Assembly: GCF_002879865.1 (NCBI RefSeq)
Contig: NZ_PNXY01000004.1
Coordinates: 62,001 to 126,000, forward strand
Length of the DNA stretch: 64,000 nucleotides
Reading direction: 5' to 3'
DNA from: Paraburkholderia rhynchosiae
Lineage (GTDB): Bacteria; Pseudomonadota; Gammaproteobacteria; Burkholderiales; Burkholderiaceae
Made by a program: the position numbers and the translations under genes. The notes under the pieces were generated by a model. That model ran no database searches. It had not been told where the DNA came from and saw only the letters and a list, made by a program, of their open reading frames with translations. Below, one piece after another: positions 17,202-25,396 of this stretch. The stretch's first letter is position 1; each line of letters begins with the position of its first letter.

Positions 17202-18449
17202 ATGGTTTACATTTCGCTACTTGCGCTGTTTCTCACCGTCACGAATCTGGTGCCGGTGAGCGCGGTCGGGTTCGTCCCGATCGTTCTATATTCGTGGCGG
17301 TTTTTTGGACGCAGGTACCCAGCATTCATTACGCCCCTGACCGCGTTGACGGTCCTGATCACCGTCTCCACGCTGCTCTATGATCCCAAAGCGTTTACCG
17401 AATTTGAGTTCTACCGGCGCGACGGCAATTTCTTCATTTCATACGCTCCCATTTTTGCCGGTTGCCTGTATATGCATCGTCTCGAACTGAATAAAGTGCT
17501 TCGCACGTTTTTCATGTTTGCGGTAGGAATCAACATTCCGGTCTACGCCGTTTACATCGTGCAAACCGGATTGCTAAGTATCTTTACGAACCCGGACAAC
17601 AGCTTCGGCAGTTACTTCATTGCGCGCAACGCGGCCGGGGGATTTTTCGCGATGCTGTTCTGCCTGGGTGTGGCGTGCTATCTGCAAAAGCGAAGCAAGC
17701 TGTTGCTCGGGCTGATCGCCATCAATGCCCTGATGCTGTTCTCGACCTACAGCCGCGGCTCGCTGCTGGGCGCCGTCGCCGTATTGCCATACCTCTATTT
17801 CGGCCGCAAGCGCTGGCTGCTCGCCGTGCTGATGGGCGGCCTGATTGCGGGCTCTCTCGCAATGGCGGTGATTAACACAGACCCGAGCGTCGACTACATG
17901 GGCTATACCTTCAACATTCAGAATCAGGATGCCAAGGTCGCCAATCTCAACATCCGGTATGAATGGCTATGGCCGCGCGCGCTCGCCTATTTCGAGCAGA
18001 GCCCGATTGTGGGCCTGGGCTTCGGCTCATTCGACGATCACATCGGCAACGTGGCCTCTTACTTTCATCTGTTTGGCGCGCCGTCCGACATCACGGTCGA
18101 ACACAGCGATTCACACGCGCATAACTCCTATCTGAATTTCCTCGCGGAACTCGGGGTGGTTGGGCTCTTCCTGATGCTGAACTTCTTCTGGAAGCTCGTC
18201 GACTGGAGCAAACACGGCGCAGCTGCTGCGGCGCTAGTCGGCGGCGGGCAAAACTTCGCCGCATTCCGATTCGTCGAAATCTCGTCCGTGTGCCTGCTGG
18301 TCATGGCCGCCACCGAACATCGCCTTGTGTCGCCTTCGAATGTCCTGATCCTCACACTCGTCATCTCGCTGCTGCTGGCGTCGCATTCGGCCAATACGAT
18401 CCTTGCCGAATTCAATCGGCGGAACTCGCTCATCCGTTCGCGCGTCTGA
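17202..18449 (+). CDS. O-antigen/exopolysaccharide polymerase (Wzy/WaaL-type)
   Basis: This is a 415-residue polytopic membrane protein that would polymerise lipid-linked repeat units in the periplasm. The ATG at 17202 is preceded by CTGGAG; upstream in-frame codons are rejected as non-membrane sequence. About ten to twelve hydrophobic helices are visible. The large periplasmic loop has NLNIRYEWLWPRALAYFEQS then PIVGLGFGSFDD and the conserved SHAHNSYLNFLAELGVVGLF, the hallmark of the Wzy_C/O-antigen ligase family. It is followed at 78 bp by a PAP2 phosphatase. Ligase activity cannot be excluded, but its place in a Wzx/Wzy locus favours polymerase. Confidence 0.82.
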   Translation: MVYISLLALFLTVTNLVPVSAVGFVPIVLYSWRFFGRRYPAFITPLTALTVLITVSTLLYDPKAFTEFEFYRRDGNFFISYAPIFAGCLYMHRLELNKVLRTFFMFAVGINIPVYAVYIVQTGLLSIFTNPDNSFGSYFIARNAAGGFFAMLFCLGVACYLQKRSKLLLGLIAINALMLFSTYSRGSLLGAVAVLPYLYFGRKRWLLAVLMGGLIAGSLAMAVINTDPSVDYMGYTFNIQNQDAKVANLNIRYEWLWPRALAYFEQSPIVGLGFGSFDDHIGNVASYFHLFGAPSDITVEHSDSHAHNSYLNFLAELGVVGLFLMLNFFWKLVDWSKHGAAAAALVGGGQNFAAFRFVEISSVCLLVMAATEHRLVSPSNVLILTLVISLLLASHSANTILAEFNRRNSLIRSRV

Positions 18450-18527
18450 CAAATTCCCGCGCGCCACGCGACGCTATAGCGGCAACGTCTCCCCGCTGTA
18501 GCGAAGACCAACAACAAAGAGAACCCT

Positions 18528-19163
18528 ATGTGGACTGTATTTACCAACCTGGGCGATGCGGCCGTCACATTGCCCATTGCGGCGGTCTGCGCCTGCTGGA
18601 TAGCCCTGTTCGATGTCAGACTGGCTTGCCGATGGATCGCCACGCTCGCCGCCGGGGTCGCCGTTGTCGGCGCGAGCAAGATCGTCTACGCCGGCTGGGG
18701 CATATCGTTTCCAGCTTCTGATTTTCGCGTGATCAGCGGCCACGCCATGTTGTCGACGTCGGTGTGGATCGTGGCGATCACACTGCAGTTGAAGTGGTGG
18801 CGGCTGCCACCGTCAATAGGCATCGTGGCGGGTCTGGCAATCGGGGCGCTGACCGGTGTGTCGCGTGTGATGGATCATTCGCATTCGTTGCCCGAAGTGG
18901 TTTCAGGCTGGATTCTGGGCGCGCTCGTGGCCATGTCTTTCCTGCGAGCCGCACTTTCTGTCGAGTTCGATCGCTTGCGGCCCGCGTGGTCGACCGCGAG
19001 CCTTCTATTCGTTTCCGCGCTCGCCTATGGACATCATGCGCCGCTCCAACGTCTGATTGAAACGCGTTCGCCGGAGATTCACAGCCATGCTCACTCGATC
19101 ATGGCTTACGTCGGCCGGGTCCGATATCGCGTTCAGTCTTACGAAGGCACGCTCGCGAGGTGA
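18528..19163 (+). CDS. PAP2-family membrane phosphatase
   Basis: This is a 211-residue membrane phosphatase of the PAP2 superfamily. The catalytic motif is partly visible as SGHAMLSTSVW and SRVMDHSHSLPEVVSGWILG, the latter being the SRxxxxxHxxxD-type block with the second His. The first KxxxxxxRP block is degenerate. About six transmembrane helices are predicted. In a polysaccharide locus it may dephosphorylate undecaprenyl pyrophosphate to recycle the lipid carrier. Its 3' end overlaps the convergent glycosyltransferase gene by 25 bp. Confidence 0.82.
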   Translation: MWTVFTNLGDAAVTLPIAAVCACWIALFDVRLACRWIATLAAGVAVVGASKIVYAGWGISFPASDFRVISGHAMLSTSVWIVAITLQLKWWRLPPSIGIVAGLAIGALTGVSRVMDHSHSLPEVVSGWILGALVAMSFLRAALSVEFDRLRPAWSTASLLFVSALAYGHHAPLQRLIETRSPEIHSHAHSIMAYVGRVRYRVQSYEGTLAR

Positions 19164-20326
19164 CGCTCTTCTACCGCGCGTTCGCGGACAAGATACGGGC
19201 GGAGCTGTTCGATCGAACTACGCAGAAGCCGCGCATCGATAAAATCCGTCAGTGCCGTTTTGAAGTTCTCAGTTGAGAACCGCTCGGCGTTCTTGCGGCA
19301 ATTGCGCGGATCGAACAAAGGGGCATTGCGCTCGAACCGCACTACCGCCTCCAATAGCGATTCTGTCGTCTGATCGCCGAAGAAAACCCCGGTTGGCCGC
19401 TCGAGAGGCAAACCCACCACCGATTCAAGCGCACCGCCCCTGCCGAATGCAATCACCGGCGTGCCGCATGCCTGCGCCTCCACCACCGAGATACCGAAGT
19501 CCTCTTCCGCGGCAAACACAAATGCGCGAGCTCGCCGCAAATGATCGACTAGAACTTCGAGAGGCTGGTGGCCGAGTATCGTGACGTTTTCTCCAGCAAT
19601 CGCCTTTATCCTCTTCATTTCAGGGCCGTCGCCGATCACCACGAGCCGACGCTCCGGCGTCTGCGAGAAAGCTCGCACGATCAGATCGATGCGCTTATAC
19701 GGCACCATGCGCGACGCCGTCACGTAGAAGTTTTCTTTCTGCGTGCCCATGACCATATTGTCCAGATCGACCGGCGGATAAATGACGGTTGCGTCCCGCT
19801 GATACGCTTTCTTGATCCGTCGTGCGATGAACTGCGAATTCGCGAGCAGATGATCCACCCCATTTGCCGAGCGCGAATCCCAACCGCGGATATAGTGCAG
19901 CAGCGCGCGCGCCATGATCGACTTCAGCCCCCTGTTCAGGTTCGATTCGCGCAAGTACTGATGCTGCAAGTCCCAGGCATAGCGAATAGGCGAATGCACA
20001 TAGCTGATGTGAATCTGGTTCGGCCCGGTCAGCACGCCCTTGGCCACCGCGTGCGAACTCGAAATAACGAGGTCGTATGCAGACAGGTCGAGTTGCTCGA
20101 TCGCGATCGGCATCAACGGCAGATATGCCCTGTAGCGCTTCCGCGCAAAAGGCATCCTCTGAATAAACGAGGTGTTGACGGATTTTCCCTTCACGCAATC
20201 ACGGTCTTCGAGAAAGTCGACAATCGAGAAGACGTCCGCCTTCGGAAAGCACTCGATGATGCTCTTCAGTACCTTCTCTGCGCCGCCCGAAACCACCAAC
20301 CAATCGTGAACAATAGCGACTTTCAC
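19139..20326 (-). CDS. GT4-family glycosyltransferase
   Basis: This is a 395-residue GT-B fold glycosyltransferase. The GTG at 20326 is chosen because AGGAGG stands 6-7 nt upstream and the conserved start KVAIVHDWLVVSGGAEKVLK follows; the frame itself runs back to 20464. The C-terminal domain has VTASRMVPYKRIDLIVRAFS, VIGDGPEMKRI and the catalytic E-x7-E-type block EEDFGISVVEAQACGTPVIA. It belongs to the minus-strand run from wzc to here and would add a sugar to the repeat unit. The flippase gene stop is 53 bp upstream of its start codon. Confidence 0.9.
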   Translation of the reverse strand: MKVAIVHDWLVVSGGAEKVLKSIIECFPKADVFSIVDFLEDRDCVKGKSVNTSFIQRMPFARKRYRAYLPLMPIAIEQLDLSAYDLVISSSHAVAKGVLTGPNQIHISYVHSPIRYAWDLQHQYLRESNLNRGLKSIMARALLHYIRGWDSRSANGVDHLLANSQFIARRIKKAYQRDATVIYPPVDLDNMVMGTQKENFYVTASRMVPYKRIDLIVRAFSQTPERRLVVIGDGPEMKRIKAIAGENVTILGHQPLEVLVDHLRRARAFVFAAEEDFGISVVEAQACGTPVIAFGRGGALESVVGLPLERPTGVFFGDQTTESLLEAVVRFERNAPLFDPRNCRKNAERFSTENFKTALTDFIDARLLRSSIEQLRPYLVRERAVEERHLASVPS

Positions 20327-20378
20327 TTCAACCTCCTGTGAGATTACGCGCCGGACACCTGCCATCCGGCAATCCGGT

Positions 20379-21695
20379 TCACTTGTCTTTAGTCGCGCTC
20401 GCCTGGGCTCTCGCGCCCCACGCGAACCCCAGCATGCCGGCAGCACGTCGAGCGCCCGGCACAAGACCGACCAGTTCGAGCCGGACCATGATGACCATCA
20501 GGATGACCGCCAGCGTCGCCTCTCCGATGACGCGTGCGGCTGCCATGCCGATCGATCCAAAATGCGGAGCAAGCAAAAGCGCGGCAGCGAGATTGGCCAC
20601 CCCTGAGGCGACTCCCGCAAACGCAAGCAGCCGATCCTTCTTGCGTGGCACAAACACGTAAAACGCGACGAATTCGTTAAAGGCCACGAACGGGAACATC
20701 CACGCGAAACATTGAAGGACGCGTGCGGCCGGTTCGAAGGCCGGGCCGAGAATCAGCGGCAAGACAAAGGGCGACAGCGTCAACGCGCCGCAGAACACGA
20801 GTAAGCCGTAACCGAGCAGCAGTGTTGCGCCTCGACGAGTGGTGGCATGCGCGCCCTCCTTGTCGCCATGGGCGAGTTGCCGCGAGATGGTGGGCACGAA
20901 CACTTGCGATGCCGGGCCCATCAGACTCAGTCCGATAGTCGCGAAACGTTCGGCCGCACCAAAATAGCCGACCTCCGCCGGCGTGGACAGCAGCGTCAAC
21001 AGATAGGTCGACGACGCCGTGAGTACAACGGAGCCGGACGAGTAGCAGAACAGCATCGTGGAGCTGCGAATCAGCGGCATCACGCCGTCCAGCTTGAGAT
21101 GCGGCATTCCCAATTGCGCAGTGGTGATGCCATAGGAAATGATCGAAGACGCGACGCCCGCGACTAGCAGGCTCGCCAGCACCCATACGGAGTCGGCAGG
21201 CCGCTTGACGAGGCTCAGCACCAGAATGAGGCTCAACGCGAAGCCGAACACTTCGATCATGATCGGTGTGCGGAAGTGCTGACGTCCCTGAAATAGCCAG
21301 CCGAGGTTCAGCGCCGACACGATGCCGAGCAATGTGGCCAGCACACCGATTAGTGGCCGCTCCGACAATATCGGCGAGCACATGGTGGCGACAAGGCCGA
21401 TGCATCCGCCCAACGCGGCCAGCATGAGCCGTGCGCTCACATGCAACGAATAGATCGCATTGCATTCCTTCGCCGAATGCGCCTTCGAGACTTCGCGCAT
21501 TCCAACGAAAGTGAACCCGTAGCTCACGAGCATCCATATCACGTTCATCAGCGACATGGAGGCCAGCACGCGTCCGTACTCGGACACGCCGAGCATTCTT
21601 CCGTAAAACGGCACCACGATGATGAGGTACACGTACCTCATCAGATATCCGCCGTAAACAAACGCAATGACGCTTGCGTTGTCTCGTCTTTCCAT
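20379..21695 (-). CDS. Wzx-type polysaccharide flippase
   Basis: This is a 438-residue polytopic membrane protein of the PST/MATE-like flippase group, which moves lipid-linked repeat units to the periplasm. The ATG at 21695 has GGAG at good distance; a second ATG at 21713 has its Shine-Dalgarno too close. About 12 helices are seen, beginning NASVIAFVYGGYLMRYVYLI. The conserved LSEYGR-like block is present as MLGVSEYGRVLASM. It lies between two glycosyltransferase genes in the wzc-headed transcript. Together with the Wzy-like protein it defines the export mechanism. Confidence 0.88.
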   Translation of the reverse strand: MERRDNASVIAFVYGGYLMRYVYLIIVVPFYGRMLGVSEYGRVLASMSLMNVIWMLVSYGFTFVGMREVSKAHSAKECNAIYSLHVSARLMLAALGGCIGLVATMCSPILSERPLIGVLATLLGIVSALNLGWLFQGRQHFRTPIMIEVFGFALSLILVLSLVKRPADSVWVLASLLVAGVASSIISYGITTAQLGMPHLKLDGVMPLIRSSTMLFCYSSGSVVLTASSTYLLTLLSTPAEVGYFGAAERFATIGLSLMGPASQVFVPTISRQLAHGDKEGAHATTRRGATLLLGYGLLVFCGALTLSPFVLPLILGPAFEPAARVLQCFAWMFPFVAFNEFVAFYVFVPRKKDRLLAFAGVASGVANLAAALLLAPHFGSIGMAAARVIGEATLAVILMVIMVRLELVGLVPGARRAAGMLGFAWGARAQASATKDK

Positions 21696-21722
21696 TCCGT
21701 TCTCCAAAGGCATCTTCCTGAC

Positions 21723-22733
21723 TTACCGCTGCGCTATGCGACGGCGCGCAAGCGGGTTGGAAATGTAGCGGACGACAAAGTCAGAAAGCGGCGAGTACGG
21801 CACAAGGCACAAGCCGGAAAGAAACAGCGTGCCGAATTTCTTCTTGACGCTCCAGAACGGGTTCGCGACGATCGCATGCAAATAGTTGCGCGAATCGCGC
21901 ATCATCCAGCGCCAGCGAGTAGCGAGCGTCGCGCGATAGACGCTCGAGCAGAAGATCGCCTTCTCGTGGCCGAAGTCATGAAATGTCGGCGGAAGCTCGA
22001 TGTTCAGACGCGACCGCGCAATGTTCCTCAGGATCGCCCATCGCATGCCCAGCGCTTTCGGTGCTTTGGAGATCTGTTCGGAGTTGGCAAATGACACCGT
22101 GCCGCCATCGGCGTTATGCACGCGATAACCGCCAAGCGATTTGCGCACCGTGGCAACGGGGCCCACTAACGCCGCGCCGTAGATCGCGAAAAAGTCGGCG
22201 CCGTAGCGGTTTATTCCTGGAGCGGGAACTGGAAAGACGCGCTTGAGCGCGCTCACAAGATAGGCATTGCCCGACGCGGGCGGCGACGGATACAGCCAGC
22301 CGGTCCGCAGAAGCTCTCCGCAATTCGTGGGCGGTTCGCTGTGCGGCACATAAGCGCCCGTCAGTGCTCCGTTTGCGTCCATCACGTCAAGTCGAAACTG
22401 CACCTTCGCCCACGAACCGCTCGCGAAGACCCGCATGACTTCCGACACGGCGCTCGGGTACAGGATATCGTCCGAATCGAGCAGGATCGCGTACTCCGAG
22501 TCTAGTGCGCGTATCGCGTGGTTGTACGCGGATACCTGGCCGCCGTTTTCCTTGAAGATCGCGGTAACGCGGGAACCGTAACTTTCCATGATCGCCCGCG
22601 AGCCATCGGTCGAGCCGTCGTCGAGGACGACAACCCGCGTGTCCGGATAGTCCTGGTTGAGCGCGGAGTCGATCGCGTCCGCGAGATAGCGTTCGTAGTT
22701 GTAGTTGCAAATGACGACTGTGACCTGGTTCAT
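21723..22733 (-). CDS. GT2-family glycosyltransferase
   Basis: This is a 336-residue GT-A fold glycosyltransferase. The conserved start VTVVICNYNYERYLADAIDS sits directly after the ATG at 22733; the frame open to 22910 has no homology-like sequence before it. VVLDDGSTDGS and LLDSDDILYPS are the two nucleotide-sugar and metal motifs (the latter the DXD). The C terminus has a basic amphipathic stretch (WSVKKKFGTLFL) that may associate with the membrane. It is the gene before the flippase in the wzc-headed run and would transfer one sugar of the repeat unit. Confidence 0.9.
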   Translation of the reverse strand: MNQVTVVICNYNYERYLADAIDSALNQDYPDTRVVVLDDGSTDGSRAIMESYGSRVTAIFKENGGQVSAYNHAIRALDSEYAILLDSDDILYPSAVSEVMRVFASGSWAKVQFRLDVMDANGALTGAYVPHSEPPTNCGELLRTGWLYPSPPASGNAYLVSALKRVFPVPAPGINRYGADFFAIYGAALVGPVATVRKSLGGYRVHNADGGTVSFANSEQISKAPKALGMRWAILRNIARSRLNIELPPTFHDFGHEKAIFCSSVYRATLATRWRWMMRDSRNYLHAIVANPFWSVKKKFGTLFLSGLCLVPYSPLSDFVVRYISNPLARRRIAQR

Positions 22734-22773
22734 GGCATTCGACGCTATCTGAGATTTCGGTGAGTCGGAATTG

Positions 22774-24231
22774 CTACGCAAGCGGACGGACAGCGATATA
22801 CGCAAGATGGGTGGGCGGATCGTTTCCCGCGCCATTGACCCTGTCCGGCACCTTGAATCCGAGTTGCAAGCCGTCATTACTCCAGGTGGTCGTAATAGCG
22901 TCCGGTGCACTTACTGTGCCCGTCAACGCATCGATGAAGTCAATCTTTACCGTGCGCGCGGAAGGCCGCTTGAGGCCCGCCACAGTCAACGTTCTCCAGC
23001 CCGCTGCGGCATTCACCTGCAACACGATGTCATTGCCTGAGCGCAATGCACTGCCGGATGCGCCCGGACCGAATTTCAACTGATTCGACAAACTTGCCAG
23101 CGAGCCGGAAACCGTCTGACGAAGCACAATCAGACTCCGGCCCGATACGTTGTAGGTGCGCGCAGGCGGACCGCGATGAGTAAGACGAAACGGTTCGTAG
23201 CCGTCCCAGTGGTAGATCATGGACACGTACTTGTTGGCGTTGTCCCAGTTGCGGTCCAACGCCCATACCGCGAAATCGAAGAAGTACTCCGGCAGGTAAT
23301 GCGGATTCTTCATGTACGCATCGCCGATTTCGGTCTGCCAGATGCCCTTCGCCGGACCATTCTTCACATACTGCTGATACAGCGGATCGAGGTCGGCGAC
23401 GCCCAGGTAGTGCGTGTCCAGATAGTCGACCCAGTCCAGCATCCGTTCATTCGAACCCGGACTTCTGTACTCGAGCCACTTACAGAAGTTCGAAACACCG
23501 CCCTGATCTGGCCAACCGCCGTAGACGATATACGCGTTGTACTTGCGAATGATGCGAGCCGCCGGCAGGTGCACCCGCTCGACGTAATCCTGCATGGCAC
23601 GCTCGTACGGTTTCGAGCGTTTCCCGTCCTCGTTGAAGTTCGGACCGTGCCAGAAGGTCGCCTGAGCCAATCCCCCGGACAATTTGCCGGCGGCCTCATT
23701 CCAGATCTGGAAATAGCGCAAGTTAAACGGTGGTGCCGAGTACTTTCGAACGACTGCCTCGACATAGCGCGTCCATGCGCGCACGTCCACCGGAGCCGAA
23801 TTGCTGTCGCCCGGCACGGTGGCGTTCCATGGCGGCGTATAGCCAAGCAGCAACAGCGACCGGATGCCATTGCGATTGTTCGCAATCAGCGCCGACGGAA
23901 GGTCGCTGTCGAACTGAGACCCTGTCTTGTCGATACGCATGACCTCCGTCGGTGAATCCGGCTGGCCGGGGCCCACTGAATCGCGCCCCCAGGTGATGCC
24001 CATCTGCCGCCACATCTCAACGTCGCGACTTGATCCCGCCCATCCGTTCGTCCCGATCATTTCCGTTATTCTGCGACCGCCGGCGTCGAGCGCCTGCGGC
24101 ACCGCGGTCGGCGCCGGCGACGTCTTGCCTCGCGCAAGCGGAATAGCCGCAAGCAAAGCCGCGATTGTGCCCAACACTCGCCGTCTGCCGGCACTGTTTG
24201 AAGTGCGATCCATTGGCCTGCCCACCGACAT
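22774..24231 (-). CDS. Clan GH-A glycoside hydrolase (GH39-like) with export signal
   Basis: This is a 485-residue secreted or periplasmic glycosidase embedded in the polysaccharide operon. The N terminus (NSAGRRRVLGTIAALLAAIP) resembles a twin-arginine or Sec signal. The TIM-barrel catalytic pair is visible: acid/base Glu179 in FQIWNEAAG and candidate nucleophile Glu301 in GIWQTEIGDAY, the spacing expected for clan GH-A. A C-terminal beta domain (about 370-480) follows. It starts 3 nt after the stop of the upstream GT4 gene, so it is co-translated with the assembly genes. A depolymerase or length-control role for its own polymer is likely but not shown. Confidence 0.78.
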   Translation of the reverse strand: MSVGRPMDRTSNSAGRRRVLGTIAALLAAIPLARGKTSPAPTAVPQALDAGGRRITEMIGTNGWAGSSRDVEMWRQMGITWGRDSVGPGQPDSPTEVMRIDKTGSQFDSDLPSALIANNRNGIRSLLLLGYTPPWNATVPGDSNSAPVDVRAWTRYVEAVVRKYSAPPFNLRYFQIWNEAAGKLSGGLAQATFWHGPNFNEDGKRSKPYERAMQDYVERVHLPAARIIRKYNAYIVYGGWPDQGGVSNFCKWLEYRSPGSNERMLDWVDYLDTHYLGVADLDPLYQQYVKNGPAKGIWQTEIGDAYMKNPHYLPEYFFDFAVWALDRNWDNANKYVSMIYHWDGYEPFRLTHRGPPARTYNVSGRSLIVLRQTVSGSLASLSNQLKFGPGASGSALRSGNDIVLQVNAAAGWRTLTVAGLKRPSARTVKIDFIDALTGTVSAPDAITTTWSNDGLQLGFKVPDRVNGAGNDPPTHLAYIAVRPLA

Positions 24232-24234
24232 GCG

Positions 24235-25350
24235 CTAGCTCGCCGACGCGCTGGCCGGCACGCCCGCCAACCGTTCGCCTGCCTGCCCTTTCAGAATGTC
24301 CAGCACGGTTTGCGCCGTCATATCCCAGCGGAACTCGCGCGCACGTTCGAGACCCATTGCTCTGTGGCGTTGCCGCAGTGCTTGGTCTGTCATCATCAAA
24401 GAGATTTTTGCGGCGATGTCGTCCGCCGATGTCGCGTCGCAATACATCGCCGCTTCTCCACAGACCTCGGGTATCGAGGTCCGCGACGAAGCGACAACCG
24501 GACAACCGCAGTACATCGCCTCGAGGGGCGGCAAACCAAATCCCTCATACAAGGACGGGAACACAAGACAGCCCGCGTTTTCATAGAGCGCTTTCAACTC
24601 GCCGTCGGTGACAAAGCCAGCCCAGACTACGCTCTCCGATTTCGGACCCTGTTCAGCGAGCTCGCTATTGAAAATGCGCGCGTTCTTGCCGCCGACCACG
24701 ACGAACTTGACATGATCGAGGTGTCCGAGCTTCTCGATTGCTTCCAGCACGCGTTGCAGGTTCTTTCGCGGGTCCAGACTGCCGACAACAACGCAATAGG
24801 TGTCTTTTACGAGGCACAGGCGCTCCATTACCGAAGGGTCCGACGTAACACGGTCGAGATGATCCGCGGCGGGGCTCACTACCGCTACTCGCGACTGGTC
24901 GACTTTCAGGTGGTGGCAGATGCGCGATCGGGAGAACTTCGACACGGTGAGAATCATCGGCTCCATTCGCGGCAGCAGAAAGAAGCACGTGCGATACCAA
25001 AGCACGAACTTTCTGGAGAATCCACCTGGCACGTCGTACACCGCCATGTCGTGAACCATCACGACCTGCCGGCGTTTGAACACCGGACTGGTATTGCACA
25101 AGTTGAGAAGCCTGACACCTCTGGCGGCGATGGGAAGCGTAATCTGCTCCCATAGCGTACCGAGCAACCACGGAAAGCGCCGTTGCCATTTCAGCGACGC
25201 GCCCGGCTCGATCGCATTGCGCGGCACGAATATCTCCAGCTGCTCGCCGGGGGGTACTCGCATTTGCATTGCTCTCGTCAACTCATACGCGACCCGCTGA
25301 ACACCCGTGACCGGCTGCGAAGTGAATTTTCCGTTGATTGCAAACGCCAT
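24235..25350 (-). CDS. GT4-family glycosyltransferase
   Basis: This is a 371-residue GT-B glycosyltransferase similar in layout to mannosyltransferases. GGAGAAACAG precedes the ATG. The N terminus has INGKFTSQPVTGVQRVAYEL, a usual acceptor-domain start. The C-terminal donor domain contains VVGSLDPRKNLQRVLEAIEK and FPSLYEGFGLPPLEAMYCGC (the E-x7-E block) followed by PVVASSRTSIPEVCGEAA. It lies 46 bp after wzc. With manC in the locus, GDP-mannose is a plausible donor; this is an inference. Confidence 0.92.
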   Translation of the reverse strand: MAFAINGKFTSQPVTGVQRVAYELTRAMQMRVPPGEQLEIFVPRNAIEPGASLKWQRRFPWLLGTLWEQITLPIAARGVRLLNLCNTSPVFKRRQVVMVHDMAVYDVPGGFSRKFVLWYRTCFFLLPRMEPMILTVSKFSRSRICHHLKVDQSRVAVVSPAADHLDRVTSDPSVMERLCLVKDTYCVVVGSLDPRKNLQRVLEAIEKLGHLDHVKFVVVGGKNARIFNSELAEQGPKSESVVWAGFVTDGELKALYENAGCLVFPSLYEGFGLPPLEAMYCGCPVVASSRTSIPEVCGEAAMYCDATSADDIAAKISLMMTDQALRQRHRAMGLERAREFRWDMTAQTVLDILKGQAGERLAGVPASASAS

Positions 25351-25396
25351 CTGTTTCTCCGTTTTGCGAATTCATCGAACGACGGTGGCAACTCGC

